Positions 1 through 5,977 of a stretch of 10,000 bases of DNA are shown piece by piece. This DNA comes from Candidatus Hydrogenedens sp. (GTDB lineage Bacteria; Hydrogenedentota; Hydrogenedentia; Hydrogenedentales; Hydrogenedentaceae). The position numbers and the translations under genes are program-made. Numbering within the stretch: the first letter of the stretch is position 1; the number at the start of each line of letters is the position of its first letter. The notes beneath the pieces are model-generated. The model was not told where the DNA came from, ran no database searches, and saw only the letters and a program-made list of their open reading frames with translations. Location: the NCBI GenBank assembly GCA_020216745.1, contig JAIWNQ010000009.1, positions 1-10,000 of the forward strand. The letters run 5' to 3'.

Positions 1-1
1 C

Positions 2-802
2 GAAGATGTCATCGTTAGCGACTGCCATATTATTTCTGGAGACGATTCTATCGTCCTCAAAAGCACATCACCCAAACCATGTAAAAACATAACTGTTACG
101 AATTGCATTTTAAGTTCCTTATGCAATGCCTTGAAAATGGGGACGGAATCAAATGGCGGGTTTCAGAATATTTCAATTAGCAATTGCACTATTTATGATA
201 CCCGCATATCTGGTGTAACAATTCAAACCGTAGATGGAGGAATAACAGAGAATATTGTTGTTAACAATATTTCAATGAAGAATGTAAGGAATCCCATTTT
301 CATTCGTTTAGGAAACCGTGCACGACCTTGCTGTCCCGACAAGCCTGTTACCTCTGTGGGGACAATGAAAAAGATAGTTATTTCTAATATTATTGCTACA
401 GATGCTGATTATATTGGCTGTCCCATCTCAGGATTACCAAATCATTATATTGAGGAACTCACTTTGCGAGATATAAATCTAACATTCAAAGGAGGTGTAG
501 AAAACCAAATAGGCATTCCCGAAGAAAAAGAAGATGCTTATCCAGAATATAGAATGTTCGGGACGTTACCTGCATATGGTTTTTTCATAAGACATGTAAA
601 AAATATGTTTATGGATAATATCACCATACACACGGAAGAAAAAGATAACCGACCTGCTCTTTTTATTACAGATGTCCAAGCACCTATTATTTCAAATATT
701 CATCTATTTGATCAGACTGAAAAAGAGCAATACATAATTACTGAAAATAGCGATAAGATAATCTTAAAAGATATTTACATAAATGGGGACAAAAAACTTT
801 AA
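2..802 (+). CDS. GH28-like right-handed beta-helix protein (5' truncated by window edge)
   Basis: The open frame enters from the left edge in frame 2 and ends with TAA, so about 266 C-terminal residues are visible and the ATG at 131 is internal. The product reads as a glycoside hydrolase family 28 (pectinase-type) beta-helix. It shows an SGDDSIVLKS segment carrying the paired aspartates of the family, then ALKMGTES-GGF-NI-ISNC, then repeated short strands of the type NI-V-NI that form helix coils. Near the C-terminus are IFIRLGNRAR and MFGTLPAYGFFIRHV, which I recognise from bacterial GH28 proteins. Family members usually hydrolyse polygalacturonan, rhamnogalacturonan or related glycans outside the cytoplasm; any signal peptide would lie outside the window. 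The classical Gly-His-Gly and Arg-Ile-Lys active-site motifs are not evident: CNA stands where GHG is expected. Substrate and activity are therefore open. The fold is fairly sure, the activity is not. Confidence 0.8.
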   Translation, partial: EDVIVSDCHIISGDDSIVLKSTSPKPCKNITVTNCILSSLCNALKMGTESNGGFQNISISNCTIYDTRISGVTIQTVDGGITENIVVNNISMKNVRNPIFIRLGNRARPCCPDKPVTSVGTMKKIVISNIIATDADYIGCPISGLPNHYIEELTLRDINLTFKGGVENQIGIPEEKEDAYPEYRMFGTLPAYGFFIRHVKNMFMDNITIHTEEKDNRPALFITDVQAPIISNIHLFDQTEKEQYIITENSDKIILKDIYINGDKKL

Positions 803-834
803 TGGTTCAATGAGGGAGCACGAAAAGAAATATC

Positions 835-863
835 TGAACATTTAGTAAATTATTCGTTATAAT
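835..863 (+). promoter_or_regulatory. possible sigma70-type promoter downstream of the GH28-like gene
   Basis: TGAACA (835-840) lies 17 bases before a perfect TATAAT (858-863). Transcription would start near 870 and could serve the small ORF at 961 and the membrane protein at 1196. The -35 matches the consensus at four of six positions. The surroundings are very AT-rich, so chance matches are common. Confidence 0.3.
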
Positions 864-868
864 CATAA

Positions 869-907
869 ACACAGAATTTGTATAATTTAACACAAAAAAC
901 TCTGTGT
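869..907. repeat. inverted repeat in the 803-960 intergenic region
   Basis: ACACAGA (869-875) is matched by TCTGTGT (901-907). An inner TTTGT (877-881) / ACAAA (892-896) pair gives an extended interrupted hairpin. Neither strand has a U-run after it, so it is not a standard intrinsic terminator. It begins about where a transcript from the candidate promoter at 835-863 would start. It could be an mRNA 5' stem, an operator or chance. The rest of 803-960 shows nothing I can name. Confidence 0.3.
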
Positions 908-960
908 AAATATAAGTAACAATTAAATTAAATAGATATGGAAGAAAAAGAAGCAAAAGC

Positions 961-1179
961 ATGAATAAAACAAATAAAATGCTTGAAATGACAGACTGGC
1001 ATTCCCTTAATAACAAAACAGAAAAAGCAAATATCCTCTTTGAAAACCACAAAAAAATTACAAAAGGAGAATTAGAGGAATTTGGCAAAAACTTCACGAA
1101 AACTAACAATGGTTATTTTCATTCATCAAGAACGGAACTAAAAACAACCATTTACGCTTCGTTCGGGGAAAATAAATAA
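961..1179 (+). CDS. small hypothetical protein, 72 aa (uncertain)
   Basis: This is a 72-codon ATG-to-TAA frame, rich in Lys, Asn, Glu and Thr, with no membrane segment or motif I recognise. Its ATG overlaps the TGA of an eight-codon mini-ORF (ATG at 938, TGA at 962-964) in an ATGA junction. It ends 16 bases before the membrane protein at 1196, so it could be co-transcribed with it. No convincing Shine-Dalgarno precedes it; the upstream stretch is a purine-rich GGAAGAAAAAGAAG. In such AT-rich DNA a frame of this length can arise by chance. The minus-strand frame over the same area (807-1109) is a less likely Phe/Leu-rich mirror of Lys/Asn codons. I regard it as possible rather than established. 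Confidence 0.3.
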   Translation: MNKTNKMLEMTDWHSLNNKTEKANILFENHKKITKGELEEFGKNFTKTNNGYFHSSRTELKTTIYASFGENK

Positions 1180-1195
1180 TTACAAACATATATAC

Positions 1196-2785
1196 ATGAA
1201 GAAAATATTTAAAAATATTGTAAAGACAGATGAAGACTGGAAGCAGGTTCGAATTTTCCTGTTTCTTGATTTTCTCTATGTATCGGCGGTGTTTTTGTGG
1301 GTTATCTTCTTGCCTCGTTCTGGTTCGGATTATCTCTGGTTCCACAATACATTTGTTAATCAGCCGATATATGGTTCGGACTCGTTTGTATTATCTATGA
1401 TTTTTACGTTTAGTTCTATTGTGTTTCGCTTAGTAAATTTTTTGTTACTCTATGTTCTTATGGTCATACTCTTTTTTACAACCCGTTTTTTCACTGGCGG
1501 ACCATGGTGGTTGGGGTCTCTTTCAGCAGTATTGTTTATGGCACATCCCCTCACACAACAGCAGGTTGTACAATTAAATGGTTATGAGACATTAGCCCCA
1601 ATATTAATAAACGCTATTTTATTACTACTTTTTGCATATTCTGTTTATACCCAGAACTCCCGATTTATATTTATCTGGCTCTTATCATTAATTGCTTTGT
1701 TTGTGACTCCATTATCCGCTCCTTTTATTATTATTATTGGATTTGGGTTTTTATTGAACAAAGATATTCAAGGACTTGACCTAAAACAATATATTGGAAT
1801 GTCTCTTCTCCTAATGTTACCCGCATTATATTTCTTAAGAATAAATCAATCCAGTTATCTCTTTTCTTTAGATTTTATCCCCCAATTTTCATTACTTGTG
1901 TATCCTATTGGTTGGCTACCTATAACTATAAAAAAATATCATTGGAACAGTATTTTACCCATTTTTTATGGTGCATTAAGCATATTTGTCCTTGTATTTG
2001 TTGCAGGAAAAGCAAAACAAAAATATCTGACATTATTGTTAGGAGGTATTGTTTTTCTGTGCATGTTTTCTCATAAAAATGGCGTTAACCTCTCTCAACC
2101 ATTGCACAACCCATCCGCTTTATTTCCACTGATGCTCTTTTGTATATCGGTGTCATGGGTATGTGGAATAATTCAGAAACATCCCCGCTGGAAAACGAGC
2201 ATTGTCAAAGCAACAACGCTCCTTTGTATTATCATGATGGGTTGTCAGACATTCCTCAATGGTTTATATGCATATAGTTCATCTCAGGAACAGTGTATCG
2301 CACAGGATATTCTCAAACAGGTTGAAGAGAAGCACATCGATGAGTTTATTCTTTTCCCAGAGTCCATTGAATATCGTTGGCATAAATTGAACATATATGC
2401 CACTTTACTAAAAAACAAAATTACATCTACTTCCCACGTTCAGAAGGTTAAAATCTTCCCATATTGTGTACTCCGTCCTGATTCTGTTCCCGATGTAGAA
2501 TTAACTGCCCATAGGTTCTCCCAAAATTCCCTCATCGTAGGAATTGTCCCTACTTATGTAGAATATTGGCTGATTTATCCTTCTGAATTTGTGATTCCTA
2601 ATAACAGAGAGACACAGGTATTCTTTAATCAATTTTTTAACCCACAAAATAACACATGGGTTGAATTTTGTAAAGAGGAACAAACTGAAAATGTGCTAAT
2701 CAGAGCAGACGATAAAAAATTGAGTACACACCTTTTTTTGTGGGATAACAAGAAATCCAACTATACCCTCTTTACACAAAATTAG
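1196..2785 (+). CDS. polytopic membrane protein, GT-C glycosyltransferase-like (TMTC/PMT-type)
   Basis: The 529-residue product has about eleven or twelve hydrophobic segments between residues 17 and 360, then a soluble tail of about 165 residues. The segment around residues 105-150 reads AVLFMAHPL, then QQVVQLNGYE, then a long Leu/Ile helix. This resembles the LFALHP-EAV-IS-R pattern of O-mannosyl/TMTC-type membrane glycosyltransferases, which use polyprenyl-phosphate sugars on the outer face of the membrane. The first large loop (about 42-60) carries Asp residues in GSDYLW and GSDSF, where GT-C enzymes place a catalytic acidic residue. No TPR repeats follow, unlike typical TMTC proteins, and the C-terminal domain is unrecognised. 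The start has no clear Shine-Dalgarno, but no better in-frame start is visible. The membrane location is very likely; the enzymatic role is only an inference from partial motif resemblance. Confidence 0.75.
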   Translation: MKKIFKNIVKTDEDWKQVRIFLFLDFLYVSAVFLWVIFLPRSGSDYLWFHNTFVNQPIYGSDSFVLSMIFTFSSIVFRLVNFLLLYVLMVILFFTTRFFTGGPWWLGSLSAVLFMAHPLTQQQVVQLNGYETLAPILINAILLLLFAYSVYTQNSRFIFIWLLSLIALFVTPLSAPFIIIIGFGFLLNKDIQGLDLKQYIGMSLLLMLPALYFLRINQSSYLFSLDFIPQFSLLVYPIGWLPITIKKYHWNSILPIFYGALSIFVLVFVAGKAKQKYLTLLLGGIVFLCMFSHKNGVNLSQPLHNPSALFPLMLFCISVSWVCGIIQKHPRWKTSIVKATTLLCIIMMGCQTFLNGLYAYSSSQEQCIAQDILKQVEEKHIDEFILFPESIEYRWHKLNIYATLLKNKITSTSHVQKVKIFPYCVLRPDSVPDVELTAHRFSQNSLIVGIVPTYVEYWLIYPSEFVIPNNRETQVFFNQFFNPQNNTWVEFCKEEQTENVLIRADDKKLSTHLFLWDNKKSNYTLFTQN

Positions 2786-2831
2786 ATGGATATATAATAT
2801 TCCAGAAAAAAATGAAACTAAATACAGTTAA

Positions 2832-2865
2832 AATGTAATATAATAAGAAACAGAATGTAATATAA
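2832..2865. repeat. 12-bp direct repeat, 22-bp period, upstream of the lipoprotein gene
   Basis: AATGTAATATAA occurs at 2832-2843 and exactly again at 2854-2865, 22 bases apart, or about two helical turns. The pair sits 35-68 bases upstream of the lipoprotein ATG. The first copy contributes to a TATAAT at 2839-2844. A paired protein-binding site or a duplicated -10 region is possible. High AT content makes chance plausible. Confidence 0.35.
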
Positions 2866-2899
2866 GTGAACTGTGACAAACTTATAAAAGGAACCCGTA

Positions 2900-3955
2900 A
2901 TGAAACATTTTTTAATTCTCGTCCCCCGTTATTTACTACTGATAGTAATTTTAATCTTTATTATATCGTTCTCCTCTTGCAAGCCAAAAGCAGAACTTCA
3001 GGTAGCACCGATTACGCTTCACTTTGCAGGGGATTCATTTACGGGTATTGTAGAAACGGATAAAACCTTCAAGGTCTGGAATTCAGGAAAAGAAAATTCT
3101 GTCCTATCTTTTAAGGTAGAACCTCAGCAGAAATGGATTACAGTAAATCCGACTGATGGCAAAGTGAAAAGAGAAGACCCTAACGGGATAGACATTGCAG
3201 TTCATCTTGACCGCAAAGATAGCCTCGCCAAAGCAATTCCATGGTATGCAACAGGTTATATAAAAGTCTCTGGTGGTGGTATGGAAAAAGTTGTCACTGT
3301 AACCACCGTACCAAACTACTATACAGAGGTCTTTGGTGGAGTTTACAACCGACCATTTGACTTGTCCAATACAACATTAGTGTTTATACCCGACAGTGGA
3401 CTTAATTACTACCAGTTAGGAATAAAAAAGAACATTACACAATTCCCTCAACAACCACCTGAATCAGGGGTTCAGATATATTTTACAGTTCGTGATCCTG
3501 GGATTTGTACTTCAAATATATCTGCAATACCTTTTTATGGGACGAATTACACAGACTTGCGTGTTTCCAGCAAAGGTTATGTTTCCTTTGGCAGTGATGG
3601 GCTTGAACCTACCACAGTTGGAAAACATTTTGCATTCCCACAAATTTCATTATTACCAATGAATGCAAGTGAAGAAGGTAAAGTTTTTTATAACATCCTA
3701 CCATCAAAACTCGTTATCACATGGATTGATGTTCCATTCTCAAAAAATCAGCCAACCGATGAAAATGGGAATCCGCTCAAAGCCAATGTACAATTAGAAC
3801 TCTTCTACGATGGTAAAATACAAATAACATATCTTAACATTCCATCAAACCTCTCAACATGTGTTGTCGGCTTATCTTGCGGAGGAGGTGATGGTACCAA
3901 CCCACCTGTTCAGGATTTCGTAATCTCCGACCTATCATCCGCACCAGAAATTTAA
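2900..3955 (+). CDS. surface lipoprotein with BACON-like and nidogen-like beta domains
   Basis: The 351-residue product starts at ATG with AAAGGAA about seven bases upstream. The N-terminus has Lys and Arg within ten residues, a hydrophobic stretch (11-24) and a lipobox-like SFSSC with the lipidated cysteine at about residue 27, so it should be exported and membrane-anchored. Residues about 35-140 form an Ig-like BACON-type domain: LHFAG, KVWNSG, a WITVNPTDGKV core, then VHLDRKDSLA and GYIKVSGGG. BACON-like domains often bind glycans or act as spacers. Residues about 145-351 resemble the nidogen-like beta-sandwich of bacterial surface proteins: IPFYGTNYTDLRVSSKGYVSFGSDG, then VFYNILPSKLVITWIDVPF, LELFYDGKIQITY and VGLSCGGGDG. 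There are no catalytic motifs, so a binding or structural role at the cell surface is likely. It follows the membrane protein by 114 bases on the same strand and probably has its own promoter. Confidence 0.8.
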   Translation: MKHFLILVPRYLLLIVILIFIISFSSCKPKAELQVAPITLHFAGDSFTGIVETDKTFKVWNSGKENSVLSFKVEPQQKWITVNPTDGKVKREDPNGIDIAVHLDRKDSLAKAIPWYATGYIKVSGGGMEKVVTVTTVPNYYTEVFGGVYNRPFDLSNTTLVFIPDSGLNYYQLGIKKNITQFPQQPPESGVQIYFTVRDPGICTSNISAIPFYGTNYTDLRVSSKGYVSFGSDGLEPTTVGKHFAFPQISLLPMNASEEGKVFYNILPSKLVITWIDVPFSKNQPTDENGNPLKANVQLELFYDGKIQITYLNIPSNLSTCVVGLSCGGGDGTNPPVQDFVISDLSSAPEI

Positions 3956-4021
3956 GAAACTCATACGATATAGAAAAGAAAAATTTACAAGTTCACTCAT
4001 AATAGGTTTTTATAATAAAAA

Positions 4022-4050
4022 ATGCACCTAAAAATGTTTTTTAGGTGCAT
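4022..4050 (-). terminator. intrinsic terminator of rpsU
   Basis: There is a perfect 13-bp inverted repeat: ATGCACCTAAAAA (4022-4034), a 3-base loop, and its complement (4038-4050). Read on the minus strand, the stem is followed directly by TTTTTATTATA, a proper U-tract, and it lies about 29 bases after the rpsU stop. On the plus strand the stem is followed by ATGCATATTC, so it is not a good terminator for the lipoprotein gene, although the convergent stem may impede that transcript too. Confidence 0.8.
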
Positions 4051-4078
4051 ATGCATATTCAATAGAAATGGCTGTCGA

Positions 4079-4273
4079 CTAATGGATATTCTCAGACTCC
4101 ATGATAGCACGTGACACTGCCTTGATTAATCTCCTCCGTCTCCGTTCCGAAGGCTTCTCGTAATGTCGTAATTCACGAAGTCTCTGCATTAAGCCGTCTT
4201 TATTGCACTTCTTCTTAAAGCGACGCATTGCTTTATCAAACGACTCCTCAGGCTTCACTCGGACTTTAGTCAA
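4079..4273 (-). CDS. rpsU: 30S ribosomal protein bS21 (TTG start)
   Basis: The 64-residue basic protein MTKVRVKPEESFDKAMRRFK... carries the bS21 hallmarks ESFDKAMRRFKKKC, an EL-R--YEKPSERRRRR segment and a basic helix. bS21 is a small-subunit protein near the anti-Shine-Dalgarno region and helps initiation. Two TTG codons could start it. A perfect AAAGGAGG ends directly against the upstream TTG (4282), leaving no spacer, but lies nine bases before the TTG at 4273. The 4273 start also gives the usual bS21 N-terminus, so I choose it. The gene is monocistronic here, with its own terminator and a promoter in the divergent region shared with the antiporter. The identity is very sure; the start is well supported by spacing. 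Confidence 0.95.
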   Translation of the reverse strand: MTKVRVKPEESFDKAMRRFKKKCNKDGLMQRLRELRHYEKPSERRRRRLIKAVSRAIMESENIH

Positions 4274-4283
4274 TGAAATCAAC

Positions 4284-4291
4284 CTCCTTTC
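4284..4291 (-). promoter_or_regulatory. rpsU Shine-Dalgarno, decides the TTG start
   Basis: AAAGGAGG on the minus strand is a near-complete match to the 16S 3' end. Its spacing is zero to the TTG at 4282 and nine bases to the TTG at 4273, which favours the latter. Confidence 0.8.
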
Positions 4292-4354
4292 TCAAAGCAT
4301 ATTAATCATGACATATAAACAAATATATATCCTGTGTTAATTTTCGGAACTACT

Positions 4355-4384
4355 ATTATAAAAAAACTCTATTACTTAATTCAA
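4355..4384 (-). promoter_or_regulatory. candidate sigma70 promoter of rpsU
   Basis: On the minus strand TTGAAT (4379-4384) is followed after 18 bases by a perfect TATAAT (4355-4360). The start would fall near 4348, giving a leader of about 75 bases before the TTG start. It lies in the 4283-4548 region shared with the antiporter promoter that faces the other way. Confidence 0.5.
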
Positions 4385-4421
4385 TACTTAACAAAAATAC
4401 AAATATTATAATCCTGCCTCT

Positions 4422-4451
4422 TTGAAAAAAATATGGTTTATATAATATAAT
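4422..4451 (+). promoter_or_regulatory. sigma70 promoter of the antiporter transcript
   Basis: TTGAAA (4422-4427), an 18-base spacer and TATAAT (4446-4451) form a good promoter; an alternative TATAAT at 4441-4446 is spaced too closely. Transcription would begin around 4458-4460, exactly at the base of the first leader hairpin. This links the promoter and the structured leader. Confidence 0.55.
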
Positions 4452-4458
4452 ATTTTAA

Positions 4459-4525
4459 CAGGAGATGGGGTTCTCCTTTAACTGCCTGCCGTGGCTAATA
4501 ACTCCTACCTTAGAAAGCCACAACT
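4459..4525 (+). ncRNA. candidate cation-sensing riboswitch (nhaA-I/Li+-like leader)
   Basis: This compact leader precedes the antiporter gene. Hairpin 1 is AGGAGA (4460-4465) / TCTCCT (4472-4477) with loop TGGGGT. Hairpin 2 is GTGGCT (4491-4496) / AGCCAC (4516-4521) with a 19-base loop. The hairpin-1 loop GGGGT (4467-4471) can pair with ACTCC (4501-4505) in the hairpin-2 loop, giving a tertiary kissing contact. The linker AACTGCCTGCC is comparatively GC-rich against an AT-rich background. The ribosome-binding AGGAA (4538-4542) could be masked by CCTG (4485-4488) or TCCT segments, suggesting translational control. Size, position and target match the nhaA-I class, reported as Li+-responsive RNAs upstream of Na+(Li+)/H+ antiporter genes. 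I recognise the architecture from memory and could not align it to the consensus. A novel leader class or a protein-bound leader remains possible. Confidence 0.55.
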
Positions 4526-4548
4526 ATTTTTACAAACAGGAATTTAAC

Positions 4549-5742
4549 ATGGAAGAAATTTATCTATCTACTGCAATCTGGTTGTCACTTGCATTAATTT
4601 CAGCTATTATCGCCTACCATATAAAACTATCCATTGCACTTGTTGAGATTTGTGTTGGAGTACTTGCTGGGTTTATTACCACAAAATATGTAAACCACGG
4701 CTTGTTAAATAGCAACACAGAATGGGTAAAATTTTTAGCGGGTAGTGGAGCCATTTTTTTAACTTTTCTGGCAGGAGCCGAACTCGAGCCTACTGTAATT
4801 AGACAAAAATTAAGAGAGGTGCTTCTAATTGGCTTGATAGGATTCTTATCTCCCTTTATTGGATGTTCGCTGATTGCCCGATGTATTTTAGGCTGGGAGT
4901 TAAAAGCAAGTCTTTTATGTGGTGTTGCTTTGTCCACTACATCTATGGCTGTCGTTTATGCAGTAATGATAGAAACAGGCTTGAATCGGACAGAATTTGG
5001 AAAAGGAATTCTTGGGGCATGTTTTATAAATGATATTGGGACAGTGCTTGCCCTCGGAATTCTATTTGCGCCCTTTACATATAAGACTATTATTTTTATC
5101 TCGACATTGATTATATTTCTTCTCATCTTTCCATATATTACCAATCACCTAACGGAGGTTTATGGAAATCGAACTGCTGCTATACGGACTAAGTGGATCT
5201 CCTTTACACTATTTGCTTTAGGGGCGTTAGCTTTATGGTCAGGCAACGAAGCTGTCTTGCCTGCCTATATTGCTGGAATGGTACTTGCTGAATTCAGTCA
5301 GAAGAATCATCTATGGTTGAGAAGACTTAGAACGTTAACTGTTGGATTCTTAACCCCATTTTATTTCTTACGTGCTGGAACACTTGTCTCAATCCCAGCA
5401 CTTATCTCTGCACCTTTAATTGTCTTTGCATTATTAGGTGCAAAAATAGCCACGAAAATTGTTGGACTTTATCCTTTCATTTCTATATTTCGGAAAGAAA
5501 AAAATGAGAAACGTTATTATACCCTCATGATGTCCACTGGACTGACATTCGGAACTATTTCTGCTTTATTTGGATATTCTAACGGTATCATTGATGTTAA
5601 TCAATATTCTTACATCGTTATTTGCGTCATTGGTAGTGCTGTTATTCCTACCCTTATTGCTTCCTACTTTTTTACTCCAAAACACTTACTCCCCAAGAAA
5701 CAATATATTACTGACGCAACTCAGGAACTTATGGAAGAATAA
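4549..5742 (+). CDS. monovalent cation/proton antiporter (Na+/H+ exchanger domain)
   Basis: The 397-residue protein has about twelve membrane helices and no long cytosolic tail, the size of the CPA-type Na_H_Exchanger family. It should exchange Na+, Li+ or K+ for protons across the inner membrane. Helix 3 contains FLTFLAGAELE. The unwound helix-4 region reads VALSTTSMAVVYAV (about 126-139). Helix 5 has FINDIGTVLALG with the ion-binding pair Asn161-Asp162. Helix 10 has PFYFLRAG with Arg275. Asn-Asp plus Arg is the pattern of electroneutral CPA1 exchangers, whereas electrogenic CPA2 members such as NapA have Asp-Asp and Lys. There is no TrkA-N or TrkA-C domain, so it is not a full KefB/KefC. 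I choose ATG 4549 because AGGAA lies six bases upstream and because the in-frame ATG at 4465 sits inside the folded leader. The ion specificity is inferred. Confidence 0.88.
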   Translation: MEEIYLSTAIWLSLALISAIIAYHIKLSIALVEICVGVLAGFITTKYVNHGLLNSNTEWVKFLAGSGAIFLTFLAGAELEPTVIRQKLREVLLIGLIGFLSPFIGCSLIARCILGWELKASLLCGVALSTTSMAVVYAVMIETGLNRTEFGKGILGACFINDIGTVLALGILFAPFTYKTIIFISTLIIFLLIFPYITNHLTEVYGNRTAAIRTKWISFTLFALGALALWSGNEAVLPAYIAGMVLAEFSQKNHLWLRRLRTLTVGFLTPFYFLRAGTLVSIPALISAPLIVFALLGAKIATKIVGLYPFISIFRKEKNEKRYYTLMMSTGLTFGTISALFGYSNGIIDVNQYSYIVICVIGSAVIPTLIASYFFTPKHLLPKKQYITDATQELMEE

Positions 5743-5792
5743 GTTAATCCCTCCTACTTATGAAAATAGTAATACTTTAAGTGAGACAAGGG

Positions 5793-5817
5793 GATAATAT
5801 AATAAATAGTTATTATC
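5793..5817 (+). terminator. weak AT-only stem-loop after the antiporter gene
   Basis: GATAATA (5793-5799) and TATTATC (5811-5817) form a 7-bp stem about 50 bases after the antiporter stop. Only a short T-rich tail follows. It could terminate the transcript weakly. The stem has a single G-C pair, so chance is a real alternative. Confidence 0.25.
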
Positions 5818-5922
5818 TTACATTACCATGCCCTTACCATCACATGTGTTTCCCTCTCCCCCGTGTAGATTTTAATGAAATTATGAAAGATAAATATTCT
5901 AACTTTAATTTTCAATTACTAT

Positions 5923-5952
5923 CTAACGAATCCTGTTAGTATAGATACTAAC
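5923..5952. repeat. overlapping inverted repeats between convergent genes
   Basis: CTAAC (5923-5927), GTTAG (5935-5939) and CTAAC (5948-5952) allow two mutually exclusive hairpins. The stronger one is the near-perfect palindrome GTTAGTA-TAGA-TACTAAC (5935-5952). It sits 25 bases beyond the stop of the minus-strand operon. No U-tract follows on either strand. It may be a 3' end stabiliser, a terminator of a less usual type or a protein site. The rest of 5743-5977 holds nothing else I can identify. Confidence 0.35.
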
Positions 5953-5977
5953 ACTGCCTTTATAAAATGTTTTTGTT

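Noticed and set aside
131..133. ATG at 131 as the start of the GH28-like gene.
   Set aside because: The same frame is open to the window edge and the upstream residues belong to the beta-helix, including the paired Asp motif.
807..1109. A 100-codon minus-strand frame rich in Phe, Leu and Val.
   Set aside because: It is the mirror of Lys/Asn-rich DNA, has no Shine-Dalgarno or family pattern, and runs over a candidate promoter.
4022..4050. The strong hairpin as terminator of the + strand lipoprotein gene.
   Set aside because: The U-tract follows it only on the minus strand.
4274..4282. TTG at 4282 as the bS21 start.
   Set aside because: The Shine-Dalgarno touches it with no spacer, and the extra three residues are not typical of bS21.
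4465..4548. An upstream in-frame ATG at 4465 would add 28 residues to the antiporter.
   Set aside because: It lies in hairpin 1 of the structured leader, only about 5 bases after the predicted transcription start. The added residues are not membrane-like, and ATG 4549 has a proper Shine-Dalgarno.
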